Positions 16,874 through 26,008 of a stretch of 36,751 bases of DNA are shown piece after piece. Below the pieces are notes generated by a model that was not told the DNA's origin, did not search any database, and worked only from the letters and a program-made list of their open reading frames with translations. Made by a program: the position numbers and the translations under genes. The DNA lies in assembly GCA_015057665.1 (NCBI GenBank), contig SVDY01000023.1, forward strand, positions 1 through 36,751, given 5' to 3'. Source of the stretch: Lachnospiraceae bacterium (GTDB taxonomy: Bacteria > Bacillota > Clostridia > Lachnospirales > Lachnospiraceae). Position 1 is the first letter of the stretch; the number at the start of each line of letters is the position of its first letter.

Positions 16874-18418
16874 ATGAGCAAAAAACCAACAGTATTAATG
16901 ATTCTTGACGGTTACGGCTTAAATGAAAAAGCAGAAGGCAATGCGCTTGCTATGGCTGATACATCCGTAATGGATAAATTAATGGCAGAATGCCCATTTG
17001 TAAAAGGTTATGCAAGCGGCATGGCAGTAGGTCTTCCTGACGGTCAGATGGGTAACTCCGAAGTAGGCCATTTAAATATGGGCGCAGGTCGTATTGTATA
17101 TCAGGAACTTACAAGAATCACAAAAGAAATCCAGGACGGCGTATTCTTCGAAAACGAAGCATTTAAAACAGCTATCGCAAACTGCAAAGAAAACGATTCC
17201 GCTCTTCATTTATACGGATTATTATCCGATGGTGGCGTACACAGCCACAACACACATCTCTATGCACTTTTAGAGCTTGCTAAGAGAGAAGGTCTTGAAA
17301 AAGTATTTGTACACTGTTTCTTAGACGGCAGAGATACAGCTCCTACATCCGGTCTTGGTTTCGTAAAAGATCTCGTAGCGAAGATGGAAGAAATCGGCGT
17401 AGGACGCATCTCCACAATCGAAGGCCGTTACTATGTAATGGATAGAGATAACCGCTGGGATCGTGTAGAAAAAGCTTACAATGCACTTGTTATGGGTGAA
17501 GGAGTATTAGCAGAAGACCCTGTGAAAGCGATGGAAGAATCTTATGCAAATGATGTAAACGATGAATTCGTACTTCCTACAGTTATCTGTGACAACGGTA
17601 CACCAATCGGTTCCATCAACCCTAATGATTCCATCATTTTCTTCAACTTCAGACCGGACCGTGCAAGAGAAATCTCCCGCGCGATGTGTGACGGAAGTTT
17701 CGATGCGTTCGAAAGAAGAAAAGGTTTCATGCCTCTCACATATGTATGCTTCACAGAATATGATGCAACAATCCCTAACAAGATTGTAGCATTCCACAAA
17801 GTGGAAATCACAAACACATTCGGTGAATTCCTTGCAGCAAATGGTTTAAAACAGCTCCGTCTTGCTGAAACAGAAAAATACGCTCATGTAACATTCTTCT
17901 TTAACGGCGGCGTAGAAGTACCAAACGAAGGCGAAGACCGTATCTTAGTAAAATCTCCATCTGTAGCAACATATGATTTACAGCCAGAGATGAGTGCTAT
18001 TGAAGTAGGGGAAAAACTGGTAGAAGCAATCAAAGCTGACAAATACGACGTGATCATCGTAAACTTTGCAAACCCTGATATGGTAGGTCACACAGGTATC
18101 GTTGACGCTGCAGTAAAAGCAATCGAAGTAGTAGACGGCTGTGTAGGAAGGGCAGTAGAAGCATTAAAAGAAGTTGGCGGTGCTATGTTCATCTGTGCTG
18201 ACCACGGTAATGCAGAACAGCTTATTGACTACGATACACAGGATCCATTTACAGCTCACACAACAAATCCTGTACCATTCATCTTAGTAAACTATGATGA
18301 AGCATACACATTAAGAGAAGGCGGCTGCTTAGCAGATATCGCTCCAACTCTTATTGAAATGATGGGACTTGATCAGCCTGCAGAGATGACAGGTAAATCC
18401 CTTCTCGTAAGAAAATAA
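16874..18418 (+). CDS. gpmI: Cofactor-independent phosphoglycerate mutase
   Basis: A 514-residue, two-manganese enzyme of the alkaline phosphatase superfamily that converts 3- to 2-phosphoglycerate. D12 (LDGYGLN) and the phosphorylated S62 (GQMGNSEVGHLNMGAGR) are visible; DGRDTAPTSG, FRPDRAREI and ADHGNAEQ carry the other substrate and metal residues. It is the last gene of the glycolytic run; enolase and pyruvate kinase are not in the window. The ribosome binding site GAAAGGATT lies right after the hairpin. Confidence 0.97.
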   Translation: MSKKPTVLMILDGYGLNEKAEGNALAMADTSVMDKLMAECPFVKGYASGMAVGLPDGQMGNSEVGHLNMGAGRIVYQELTRITKEIQDGVFFENEAFKTAIANCKENDSALHLYGLLSDGGVHSHNTHLYALLELAKREGLEKVFVHCFLDGRDTAPTSGLGFVKDLVAKMEEIGVGRISTIEGRYYVMDRDNRWDRVEKAYNALVMGEGVLAEDPVKAMEESYANDVNDEFVLPTVICDNGTPIGSINPNDSIIFFNFRPDRAREISRAMCDGSFDAFERRKGFMPLTYVCFTEYDATIPNKIVAFHKVEITNTFGEFLAANGLKQLRLAETEKYAHVTFFFNGGVEVPNEGEDRILVKSPSVATYDLQPEMSAIEVGEKLVEAIKADKYDVIIVNFANPDMVGHTGIVDAAVKAIEVVDGCVGRAVEALKEVGGAMFICADHGNAEQLIDYDTQDPFTAHTTNPVPFILVNYDEAYTLREGGCLADIAPTLIEMMGLDQPAEMTGKSLLVRK

Positions 18419-18430
18419 AATTTTGTAATA

Positions 18431-18468
18431 AAAAACGGCTGCCTGGGATAACCCGGCAGCCGTTTTTT
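18431..18468. terminator. Bidirectional terminator between gpmI and the lipid kinase gene
   Basis: AAAAACGGCTGCC (18431-18443) pairs with GGCAGCCGTTTTT (18455-18467). The A-run on one side and the T-run on the other make it work on both strands. Confidence 0.9.
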
Positions 18469-18481
18469 AGATTAGGCTTTT

Positions 18482-19420
18482 TTATTTAATCTGCAAACGA
18501 TATCCATATTCGTTATTCATATAAGTAACTTCTGTCTGATTCGGATGAACTTCTCCATCTGTATGGAAAGACACCGGTCTGTCCACCTGGATTCTTGCCT
18601 TCTTACACTGGGTGAGGATAACGCCTTTTTTTCCTTTGTGTTTGCCGAACTTGGCTAAAGGAATCAGTGGAAAGAGCTGCATAAGACCTAGCCCGTTGAC
18701 AATACAAAGATCTATAAGTCCGTCCCCGTTCTCTGCGTCAGGGCAGAATGGGAAACCGCCTCCTTCGTAAGGATGGACGTGAGTAGCCATGAACAGGAAT
18801 TTAGGAAGAACAATTGGTTCTTTGGCATCATCGATCCAGAGACGTGCTTCCTGAGGCTGCCAGGAGAAGAGAGCCTTTAAGCCTACCAGAAGATAGCACA
18901 GCTTGCCAAGCCCTATTTTATTCAGTATTTTTTTGATCTTAGAGTTGTGGGTTCCCTTTGTAATATCTGCATCGAAGCCAAAACCGGAACTTACGGCAAA
19001 GAGATGTTTTTTCTGTTCGCCCTCATCTGTATAGTAAGCGGCAGCAAGGTCAATGGTCTTTTCTTCGTAATCGTCAGCTTTTGTCAACTGATCAAAGAAT
19101 TCAGATGGGTTACCAGGGAAGCCGAGCCCTCTTGCAAGGTCATTACCTGAGCCGGCAGGCAGGAATGTAATTGTATGTACATCCGGATTCTGAAGACCGT
19201 TTACAGCTTCGTTAAAACTTCCGTCTCCGCCGAGAACATAGATATGTTTTGGGTTCCGGTTGGCTGTGTGCCGGTGTACGATCTCTGTCATCTGGCCCGG
19301 ATATTTGGTATATACATATCGATATTCAATATTCCGTTCATGACAGATTTTTCGGATTCTTTCCCAGTGTTCTACAGCTTTGCCGGACTGGGCATTTGGA
19401 TTTATAATAAAATAATGCAT
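18482..19420 (-). CDS. Diacylglycerol kinase family protein (DagK/YegS type)
   Basis: This protein of 312 residues has the DAGK catalytic fold. Motifs are FIINPNAQSGKA at the start, the nucleotide motif YVLGGDGSFNEAVNG near 65, and LPAGSGNDLARGLG near 95. It likely phosphorylates diacylglycerol or a related lipid during phospholipid turnover. I chose ATG 19420, which follows a near-perfect AAAGGAGGAAG; the upstream in-frame start at 19546 lacks one and adds 42 residues without domain similarity. It is a single-gene unit convergent with gpmI. The lipid substrate is not settled by the sequence. Confidence 0.88.
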   Translation of the reverse strand: MHYFIINPNAQSGKAVEHWERIRKICHERNIEYRYVYTKYPGQMTEIVHRHTANRNPKHIYVLGGDGSFNEAVNGLQNPDVHTITFLPAGSGNDLARGLGFPGNPSEFFDQLTKADDYEEKTIDLAAAYYTDEGEQKKHLFAVSSGFGFDADITKGTHNSKIKKILNKIGLGKLCYLLVGLKALFSWQPQEARLWIDDAKEPIVLPKFLFMATHVHPYEGGGFPFCPDAENGDGLIDLCIVNGLGLMQLFPLIPLAKFGKHKGKKGVILTQCKKARIQVDRPVSFHTDGEVHPNQTEVTYMNNEYGYRLQIK

Positions 19421-19641
19421 AACTTCCTCCTTTGTAATAGATTGAATGCTTGTATTTTTTAGATTATAGAAGCCGGAACAATCTAATAAGTTTTTAAAAA
19501 ACCCTTTGGAATTATTATAAAGAGGAAGAGATGAAAGGTCAAACAAAAAGAACAGGTTTTTTCGAATGAATCTCTGGGAATAAAAAGAAGTGGTATTGCA
19601 AAGAATGAGAAAAAACGAAATAAAATGATAATAAAAAAAGC

Positions 19642-19670
19642 TTGTATCTAACCTTCATTTGTGTTATTCT
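19642..19670 (+). promoter_or_regulatory. Promoter of secG-rnr-smpB
   Basis: TTGTAT at 19642-19647 and TATTCT at 19665-19670 are 17 bases apart, 79 bases before the secG start. Confidence 0.6.
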
Positions 19671-19749
19671 ATCTGTTAGTGAAGTTTATTGGAAAGCTGT
19701 GAGGCTTTTGAACAATAACAATGTTGGATATTACAGGAGGTGGATATAG

Positions 19750-19977
19750 ATGAAGACAGCACTTACAATTCTTTTTATTATTATTTGTATTGCAATGGTT
19801 TGTTTAGTAGTAGCACAGGAAGGCAAAGAAGCAGGTCTCGGTACAATCAGCGGTATGGCTGATACATACTGGAGCAAAAACAAAGGTCGTTCCCTTCAGG
19901 GTAAATTATTAAAAGCAACTACAGTTTGTTGTGTATTATTCTTTGTTGTTGCTGTTGCCTTAAGTCTTGCTATGTAA
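19750..19977 (+). CDS. secG: Preprotein translocase subunit SecG
   Basis: A 75-residue membrane protein with two hydrophobic helices (about 4-21 and 53-74) joined by a loop rich in Gly and Lys. The loop reads KEAGLGTISGMADTYWSKNKGRS, typical of SecG, which helps SecYEG move proteins. ACAGGAGGTGG is a strong ribosome binding site. The order secG-rnr-smpB is widely conserved in Firmicutes and supports the call despite the small size. Confidence 0.93.
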   Translation: MKTALTILFIIICIAMVCLVVAQEGKEAGLGTISGMADTYWSKNKGRSLQGKLLKATTVCCVLFFVVAVALSLAM

Positions 19978-19993
19978 GATAAGAGAGTATTTG

Positions 19994-20032
19994 AAAGCTG
20001 TTGCAAAAGAGAACTTTGCAACAGCTTTTTTT
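19994..20032 (+). terminator. Hairpin terminator between secG and rnr
   Basis: AAAGCTGTTGCAAA (19994-20007) pairs exactly with TTTGCAACAGCTTT (20015-20028), followed by more T. It probably lowers transcription of rnr and smpB relative to secG. Confidence 0.88.
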
Positions 20033-20073
20033 CATTTTAGGTATTCTGATTTGGAAGTCAGATAAGGAGATTT

Positions 20074-22260
20074 ATGAACAGAGAATTATTAGAACAGAAA
20101 AAACAGATAATCCTTGGTTTTATGGGTGAAGAGAATTATATCCCGATGAAACTAAAGGAACTTTGTTATATGCTGCAGGTCAGTCCGGAGGAGAAATATA
20201 TTCTTGTGCAGGTTTTAGACGAACTTGTGAAAGAAGGCCGTGTAGAGCAGACAAAGAAAGGAAAGTATCTTCTTTCCAGTGCAGAACAGGTGGCAGGAAT
20301 CTTTGATGCAACCCAGAGAGGATTTGGTTTTGTCCGTGTAGAAGGAGCACAGAAGGATATTTTCATTCCTGAGACGGAGGTGAACGGTGCTTTTCATTCC
20401 GATGAGGTTCTTGTTGAGATTACGGACAGAAAAGAAGGAAGCAAAAAAAGCATGGAAGGCCGTGTGATTAAGATTTTGAATCGCGGAATCAAAACCTTAG
20501 TGGGGACCTTTGATAAGAATAAAAATTCAGGTTTTGTAGTTCCGGATAACCAGAAGATTCCTGTGGATATTTACATTCCGGCAACCCGCACCAAAGGAGC
20601 GGTATCAGGTCATAAGGTAGTAGTAAAACTTGTTGATTACGGAAAGAAAAATAAGAAACCGGAAGGGATTGTAACAGAGATCCTTGGGCATGTAAATGAT
20701 CCTGGGACAGATATTATGTCGGTTGTAAAAGCTTATGAGATTCCCGTGGCATTTTCAAATGAAGTGAGAAATGAAGTGAGACAGATTCCGGATCATCTTA
20801 TGCCGGAAGACTACAGAGATAGACTGGATCTTCGTCATTTACAGACGGTTACCATTGACGGAGAGGATGCAAAAGATTTAGACGATGCCATTACTTTATA
20901 TAAAGACGAGACAGGCTATCATCTTGGAGTCCATATTGCGGACGTAAGTCATTATGTTCAGGAGGGTACAGCTCTTGACAGAGAAGCGTTTAAAAGGGGA
21001 ACCAGTGTGTATCTGGTGAATAAAGTGATCCCTATGCTTCCTCAGGAACTTTCAAACGGCATCTGTTCCCTGAATGAGGGACAGGACCGTCTTGCCTTAT
21101 CCTGTATCATGGATCTTGATCATACAGGCAAGATTCAGTCTCATAGAATTGCCAATACAGTCATCAATGTTGACAGACGAATGACTTACACCGCCGTGAA
21201 TGCGGTTATCACAGATCATAATCTGGAAGTGATGAAAGAATATAAGGAACTGGTTCCAATGTTTGAAATGATGGGGGAACTTTCCGGACTTTTGAGAGAA
21301 AAGCGCCGACAAAGAGGCTCCATTGATTTTGATTTTCCGGAATCCAAGATTATTCTGGACGAGTCCGGCCATCCTATCGAAATCAGGGCTTATGAGCGCA
21401 ATGCGGCGACAAAATTAATCGAAGATTTCATGCTCCTTGCCAATGAAACTGTGGCAGAAGATTATTTTTGGCAGGAGATTCCCTTTGTGTACCGTACCCA
21501 TGAGAGTCCGGATGGAGAACGTGTGGCCAGACTGGAGGCAATGATTCGTAACTTTGGTTATGTTTTAAAGGCGGGGACAAGCAGTCATATTCACCCAAAG
21601 GAGATTCAGAAGCTCCTTGGACGGATTGAAGGGACACCGGAAGAACCTATGATCAGCCGCCTGGCGCTGCGTTCCATGAAACAGGCCAAATATACCACTT
21701 TAAATGTGGGTCATTTCGGACTCTCTGCCTCTTATTATTGTCATTTTACTTCTCCGATCCGCCGTTATCCGGATTTACAGATTCACAGAATCATCAAGGA
21801 GAATATGAGGGGCGGAATCAGGAAACGAAGATTAGAATGGTATGAGGAACATCTTCCGGGAATCGCAGATCAGTGCTCCAGACTTGAAAGAAGGGCAGAA
21901 GAAGCGGAACGTGAAGTAGTGAAGCTTAAAAAAGTGGAGTATATGGCGGATAAAGTTGGACAGAGCTTTGTTGGTGTTATCTCCGGTATTACAAGCTGGG
22001 GAATCTATGTAGAACTTCCAAATACGGTAGAAGGTATGGTATCTGTCCATAGTCTTCTCGATGATTACTACTTCTATGATGAAGAAAAATATGTTATGAT
22101 GGGAAGAAATACGGGCCGGATCTTCCAGCTTGGTGAGAAAGTAGAGATTCGGGTTGCCGGAGTCGATAAGATGAGTAAGACCATTGACTTCGAACTGGCT
22201 GAATTTTATCTGGAAGATGATACATTTTCAGAGATAGAAGAAATCTATCATTTAAGATAG
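20074..22260 (+). CDS. rnr: Ribonuclease R
   Basis: This 728-residue 3'-5' exoribonuclease degrades structured RNA and works with tmRNA-SmpB in ribosome rescue. The order is an N-terminal winged helix (to about 75), two cold-shock OB folds (75-225), the RNB core with its magnesium aspartates in TIDGEDAKDLDDAI (about 265-278), and a C-terminal S1 domain (about 625-710, VGVISGITSWGIYVEL). The lysine-rich tail found in some RNase R proteins is absent. ATAAGGAGATTT is the ribosome binding site. smpB starts 12 bases after the stop. Confidence 0.96.
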   Translation: MNRELLEQKKQIILGFMGEENYIPMKLKELCYMLQVSPEEKYILVQVLDELVKEGRVEQTKKGKYLLSSAEQVAGIFDATQRGFGFVRVEGAQKDIFIPETEVNGAFHSDEVLVEITDRKEGSKKSMEGRVIKILNRGIKTLVGTFDKNKNSGFVVPDNQKIPVDIYIPATRTKGAVSGHKVVVKLVDYGKKNKKPEGIVTEILGHVNDPGTDIMSVVKAYEIPVAFSNEVRNEVRQIPDHLMPEDYRDRLDLRHLQTVTIDGEDAKDLDDAITLYKDETGYHLGVHIADVSHYVQEGTALDREAFKRGTSVYLVNKVIPMLPQELSNGICSLNEGQDRLALSCIMDLDHTGKIQSHRIANTVINVDRRMTYTAVNAVITDHNLEVMKEYKELVPMFEMMGELSGLLREKRRQRGSIDFDFPESKIILDESGHPIEIRAYERNAATKLIEDFMLLANETVAEDYFWQEIPFVYRTHESPDGERVARLEAMIRNFGYVLKAGTSSHIHPKEIQKLLGRIEGTPEEPMISRLALRSMKQAKYTTLNVGHFGLSASYYCHFTSPIRRYPDLQIHRIIKENMRGGIRKRRLEWYEEHLPGIADQCSRLERRAEEAEREVVKLKKVEYMADKVGQSFVGVISGITSWGIYVELPNTVEGMVSVHSLLDDYYFYDEEKYVMMGRNTGRIFQLGEKVEIRVAGVDKMSKTIDFELAEFYLEDDTFSEIEEIYHLR

Positions 22261-22272
22261 GAGGAATGCAAT

Positions 22273-22743
22273 ATGGCAAAATCAGAATCCGTCAAATTAA
22301 TTGCCAATAATAAGAAGGCAAGACATGATTATTTTATTGAAGAAGTCTATGAGGCAGGAATCTCCCTGCATGGAACAGAGGTAAAATCCTTAAGGCTTGG
22401 ACAGTGTTCCATTAAGGAGGCCTTTATCGGTATTCAGGATGGGGAAGTGTTTATTCATAAAATGCACATCAATCCATATGAAAAGGGAAATATTTTCAAT
22501 AAGGATCCATTAAGAGTAAAAAAACTTCTTCTCCATAAGTATGAAATTAATAAACTTCTTGGCAAGATCAAAGAAGCCGGCTATACGGTAGTGCCCCTTC
22601 GTGTGTATTTGAAAGGCAGCCTGGTGAAAGTCGAGATCGGTCTTGCCAAAGGTAAAAAGCTTTACGATAAACGTCAGGATATTGCGAAAAAGGATCAGGA
22701 AAGAGAAGCCAGACGAGATTTCAAGATTCGTAATCTGGATTAA
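22273..22743 (+). CDS. smpB: tmRNA-binding protein SmpB
   Basis: At 156 residues this is a full-length SmpB. It has an OB fold with [20 protein letters not shown] and the motif [18 protein letters not shown]. The basic tail reads [19 protein letters not shown]. It carries alanyl-tmRNA to stalled ribosomes. TAGGAGGAATGC, overlapping the rnr stop, is its ribosome binding site, so the two genes are tightly coupled. The ssrA gene often lies next to smpB, but none is seen in the 231 bases that follow. Confidence 0.96.
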   Translation: MAKSESVKLIANNKKARHDYFIEEVYEAGISLHGTEVKSLRLGQCSIKEAFIGIQDGEVFIHKMHINPYEKGNIFNKDPLRVKKLLLHKYEINKLLGKIKEAGYTVVPLRVYLKGSLVKVEIGLAKGKKLYDKRQDIAKKDQEREARRDFKIRNLD

Positions 22744-22793
22744 TGCATAGTCAATACTTTAACAATTTTTTAACGAAAAGTTTAACATTTTAG

Positions 22794-22822
22794 TTGACTA
22801 AATTGATGAATTGGAGTACAAT
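22794..22822 (+). promoter_or_regulatory. Promoter of serC
   Basis: TTGACT at 22794-22799, a 17-base spacer and TACAAT at 22817-22822. This leaves a leader of about 145 bases. Confidence 0.75.
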
Positions 22823-22848
22823 GCAATAAGTGAGCGCATCACAGTGTT

Positions 22849-22895
22849 ATCTGCGTCAAAAGATAATGATTCTATCCGTATATGCGGGGGCAGAT
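22849..22895 (+). other. Stem in the long serC leader
   Basis: ATCTGC (22849-22854) pairs with GCAGAT (22890-22895) and CCG (22876-22878) with CGG (22885-22887) inside. No terminator and no known riboswitch motif was recognised in 22823-22974; there is no T-box sequence. Confidence 0.35.
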
Positions 22896-22974
22896 ATGGA
22901 TGAGTTGGTCAACGGACGGCAGAAACATGGATTTTGCTCATGGATAGCTTAGAAGTATTACGGAGGTAGAAACT

Positions 22975-24057
22975 ATGGGACGAATTTACAACTTTTCAGC
23001 AGGACCGGCAGTATTGCCAGAAGAGGTATTACAGGAAGCAGCAGCAGAAATGCTTGACTACAAAGGCTGTGGAATGTCTGTTATGGAGATGAGTCATCGT
23101 TCGAAAGTTTATGACGCAATTATAAAAGAAGCGGAAGCAGATTTAAGAGACTTAATGAATATTCCGGATAATTATAAAGTGATGTTCTTACAGGGCGGTG
23201 CATCTTTGCAGTTCTCTGCAATTCCTATGAACTTAATGAAGAACAAAGTAGCTGACTTTATCGTAACAGGCCAGTGGGCGAAGAAAGCTTATCAGGAAGC
23301 AGCAAAATACGGTAAGGCCAACAAGATTGCTACATCCGAGGATAAGACATTCTCTTATATTCCGGACTGCTCCGATCTTCCAATCAGCGAAGATGCAGAC
23401 TATGTTTACATTTGTGAGAATAACACAATCTATGGAACTAAATTCCACGAACTTCCTAACACAAAAGGCAAAGATTTAGTAGCAGACGTTTCTTCCTGCT
23501 TCTTATCCGAACCTGTGGACGTTACAAAATACGGCTTAATCTACGGCGGCGTTCAGAAGAACATCGGCCCGGCGGGCGTTGTGATTGTTATCATCAGAGA
23601 AGATCTTATCACAGAAGACGTTCTTCCTGGAACACCTACTATGTGTAATTACAAGATTCAGTCTGATGCAGCATCTCTTTACAATACACCACCTTGCTAC
23701 GGTATCTATATCTGCGGCAAAGTATTCAAATGGATCAAAAAACAGGGCGGTCTTGCCGCAATGAAAGAATACAACGAAAAGAAAGCGAAGATCTTATACG
23801 ATTTCCTTGATGAAAGCAAGATGTTCAAAGGTACGGTAGAAAAGAAAGACCGTTCTTTAATGAACGTTCCTTTCGTAACAGGCGACAAAGATTTAGATGC
23901 CAAATTTGTAAAAGAAGCGGCAGCAGCTGGATTTGAGAACTTAAAAGGCCACAGATCCGTAGGCGGTATGAGAGCTTCTATCTATAATGCAATGCCAATA
24001 GAAGGTGTTGAGAAATTAGTTGCATTCATGAAGAAATTCGAAGAAGAAAACGCTTAA
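22975..24057 (+). CDS. serC: Phosphoserine aminotransferase
   Basis: This 360-residue class V aminotransferase makes 3-phosphoserine from 3-phosphohydroxypyruvate and glutamate. NFSAGPAVLPEEVL opens the protein, QGGASLQFS binds PLP phosphate, and the Schiff-base lysine is K195 in GGVQKNIGPAG. HRSVGGMRASIYNAM near the C-terminus binds substrate. ACGGAGGTAG is the ribosome binding site. The usual partner serA does not follow; the serine dehydratase genes do, after a terminator. Confidence 0.96.
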   Translation: MGRIYNFSAGPAVLPEEVLQEAAAEMLDYKGCGMSVMEMSHRSKVYDAIIKEAEADLRDLMNIPDNYKVMFLQGGASLQFSAIPMNLMKNKVADFIVTGQWAKKAYQEAAKYGKANKIATSEDKTFSYIPDCSDLPISEDADYVYICENNTIYGTKFHELPNTKGKDLVADVSSCFLSEPVDVTKYGLIYGGVQKNIGPAGVVIVIIREDLITEDVLPGTPTMCNYKIQSDAASLYNTPPCYGIYICGKVFKWIKKQGGLAAMKEYNEKKAKILYDFLDESKMFKGTVEKKDRSLMNVPFVTGDKDLDAKFVKEAAAAGFENLKGHRSVGGMRASIYNAMPIEGVEKLVAFMKKFEEENA

Positions 24058-24092
24058 TACATAGAACTGAACAGATAGAATATGTAGAATGA

Positions 24093-24125
24093 GAGAGAAG
24101 AATCTTTATTTCTTCTCTCTTTTTG
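24093..24125 (+). terminator. Intrinsic terminator after serC
   Basis: GAGAGAAGAA (24093-24102) pairs with TTCTTCTCTC (24110-24119), followed by TTTTTTG. Confidence 0.85.
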
Positions 24126-24177
24126 TGTTATACTGCTAGAAGAGGATAATAACTTTATATAAACAGGAGGAAAAGAG

Positions 24178-24927
24178 ATGAGTCTGTTTGATATTATCGG
24201 ACCAATTATGGTTGGACCATCCAGTTCTCATACTGCAGGCGCTGCCCGTATCGGATATATGACACGTCAGATTATGGGCGAAGATATTGTGGAAGCCCAG
24301 ATTGATTTATACGGTTCTTTTCTTGCTACAGGCAAGGGACACGGTACGGATAAGGCTTTAGTTGCCGGTCTTCTTGGCATGAAGCCGGATGATTACCGTA
24401 TTCCATACAGTTTTGAACATGCCAGAAAAAAAGGCATGAAATTTGCTTTTGGAGAAGCATTTATCCGTGATGCCCATCCCAATACAGTGGTGATTACAGC
24501 TACAGGTGTGAGCGGCAGGGTTCGCACCATCGAGGCGGCTTCCATTGGCGGTGGAAGCATCCGTGTCATTAAAATTGATGATATGGAAGCGAATTTTACC
24601 GGTGATTATCCGACTCTTCTGATCCGCAATCAGGACAAGCCTGGAATGGTATTAAAAATCGTATCCAAGATGAATGAGTTCAATATTAATATTGCTAATT
24701 TAGTACTTTCCAAAGATATGAAGAATAAAGGGACTGCCATTACCGTCATTGAGTGTGACGATGCTGTACCGTTTGCAATGGTAGACGAGATCCGCTCCTG
24801 GGAAGAGATTGGCCGTGTGCTTTATCTTTACAATGAAGATATGGTGATCAGTGAAGAAACTCAGAAGCGACTGGATGAATATAATGAGCGAAAATACAGA
24901 GAATTAAAAGAAAAGAGAGGTAATTAA
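24178..24927 (+). CDS. sdaAB: L-serine dehydratase, beta subunit
   Basis: A 249-residue beta chain of the oxygen-sensitive [4Fe-4S] serine dehydratase, which deaminates serine to pyruvate and ammonia. FDIIGPIMVGPSSSHTAGAARIG is split here as the N-terminal core, and a C-terminal ACT domain (about 150-220) starts at LLIRNQDKPGMVLKIVSKM. The ACT domain probably senses serine. It runs some 30 residues past the usual length, with a charged tail. AGGAGGAAAAG is the ribosome binding site. sdaAA begins 3 bases after the stop. Confidence 0.94.
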   Translation: MSLFDIIGPIMVGPSSSHTAGAARIGYMTRQIMGEDIVEAQIDLYGSFLATGKGHGTDKALVAGLLGMKPDDYRIPYSFEHARKKGMKFAFGEAFIRDAHPNTVVITATGVSGRVRTIEAASIGGGSIRVIKIDDMEANFTGDYPTLLIRNQDKPGMVLKIVSKMNEFNINIANLVLSKDMKNKGTAITVIECDDAVPFAMVDEIRSWEEIGRVLYLYNEDMVISEETQKRLDEYNERKYRELKEKRGN

Positions 24928-24930
24928 GAG

Positions 24931-25800
24931 ATGGCATTTAATTCTATTGCGGAAATGCTTAAGAAATCAGAAGAAACCGGACTTCCTCTCTGGACTGTTA
25001 TTTTTGAGGATGATCTGGAAGATACCAGAATGGCGCCGGAGGCTTCTCTTGAAAAAATGAAGCAGACCTACGACGCTATGAAGGAAACCTATGGCATGTA
25101 TGACCCGAACCGTCTTTCCAACAGTGGTCTTGTAGGAGTTGACGGGGAGAAGATGGTTCAGGCTGTGAGAGAAGGAAAAAACTGCAGCGGTGAATTTATG
25201 GGTATGGTCATGGCCAATGCCCTTAAGATGGCAGAAGCCAACGCCTGCATGAGAAGAATTGTGGCAGCTCCTACAGCCGGTTCCTGTGGTGTTCTTCCGG
25301 CAGTATTCTGTACTTATGAAGAACATTTTAAAGAAAAAGAAGATAAGATGTTAGAGGCTATGTATGTGGCAGCAGGAATCGGTTCCGTAATTGCATCGAG
25401 AGCCTTTGTATCCGGTGCGGCAGGAGGCTGTCAGGCCGAGATTGGTTCTGCATCTGCCATGGCGGCAGCGGGACTAACGTATATCAGAGGAGGATCCAAT
25501 GAGGCAGTTGCTCACAGTGCTGCCATGGCTCTTGTGAATCTGTTAGGGCTTGTATGTGATCCGGTTGCAGGACTTGTAGAAGTACCATGCGTGAAAAGAA
25601 ATGTTATTGGAGCTGTGAACGCCATTTCTGCTTCTGATATGGCTATGGCAGGTATTACAAGCCGTATTCCGCCGGATGAAGTGATTGATGCTATGAGAGA
25701 AGTTGGAATTTCCCTTCCATCCCAGCTTCGAGAAACAGGAGAAGGCGGACTTGCAGCTACACCGACCGGAATCCGGATTAAAAAAGAGATATTTAAATAA
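24931..25800 (+). CDS. sdaAA: L-serine dehydratase, alpha subunit
   Basis: A 289-residue alpha chain that carries the active-site iron-sulfur cluster. Cysteines of the family occur in PTAGSCGVLPAVF, AAGGCQAEIGSASAM and VCDPVAGLVEVPCVKRN. Its partner is SdaAB, directly upstream with a 3-base gap. AGAGAGGTAA is the ribosome binding site. A terminator follows, so the pair forms its own unit. Confidence 0.95.
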   Translation: MAFNSIAEMLKKSEETGLPLWTVIFEDDLEDTRMAPEASLEKMKQTYDAMKETYGMYDPNRLSNSGLVGVDGEKMVQAVREGKNCSGEFMGMVMANALKMAEANACMRRIVAAPTAGSCGVLPAVFCTYEEHFKEKEDKMLEAMYVAAGIGSVIASRAFVSGAAGGCQAEIGSASAMAAAGLTYIRGGSNEAVAHSAAMALVNLLGLVCDPVAGLVEVPCVKRNVIGAVNAISASDMAMAGITSRIPPDEVIDAMREVGISLPSQLRETGEGGLAATPTGIRIKKEIFK

Positions 25801-25812
25801 GCGAAGTATTTT

Positions 25813-25852
25813 AAAGAGAGTGTTGAAAATATTATCAATACTCTCTTTTTTA
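25813..25852 (+). terminator. Intrinsic terminator after sdaAA
   Basis: AAAGAGAGT (25813-25821) pairs with ACTCTCTTT (25840-25848), with an inner TTGA/TCAA, and T residues follow. Confidence 0.85.
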
Positions 25853-26008
25853 TCGACTTTGACACATTTCCGTATTGTCAGGATAATGACAAAACAATCA
25901 ATAAAATATCCAAAAATGGATATATATTGACGAAATGATAGGAAAATGATAAATTATGAATAGATAAAATGTAATTGGCAAATGAACATGACAGGGAGGA
26001 GAAAGACA

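Noticed and set aside
19421..19546. 42-residue N-terminal extension of the lipid kinase
   Set aside because: The family starts at MHYFIINPNA, and that ATG has a near-perfect ribosome binding site. The extension covers it.
22744..22974. Possible ssrA (tmRNA) gene after smpB
   Set aside because: The gap is shorter than a tmRNA, lacks the tRNA-Ala-like ends and tag reading frame, and contains a clear serC promoter instead.
22823..22974. T-box or known riboswitch in the serC leader
   Set aside because: No GGTGG-ACCGCG T-box sequence and no terminator; the stem alone does not identify a class.
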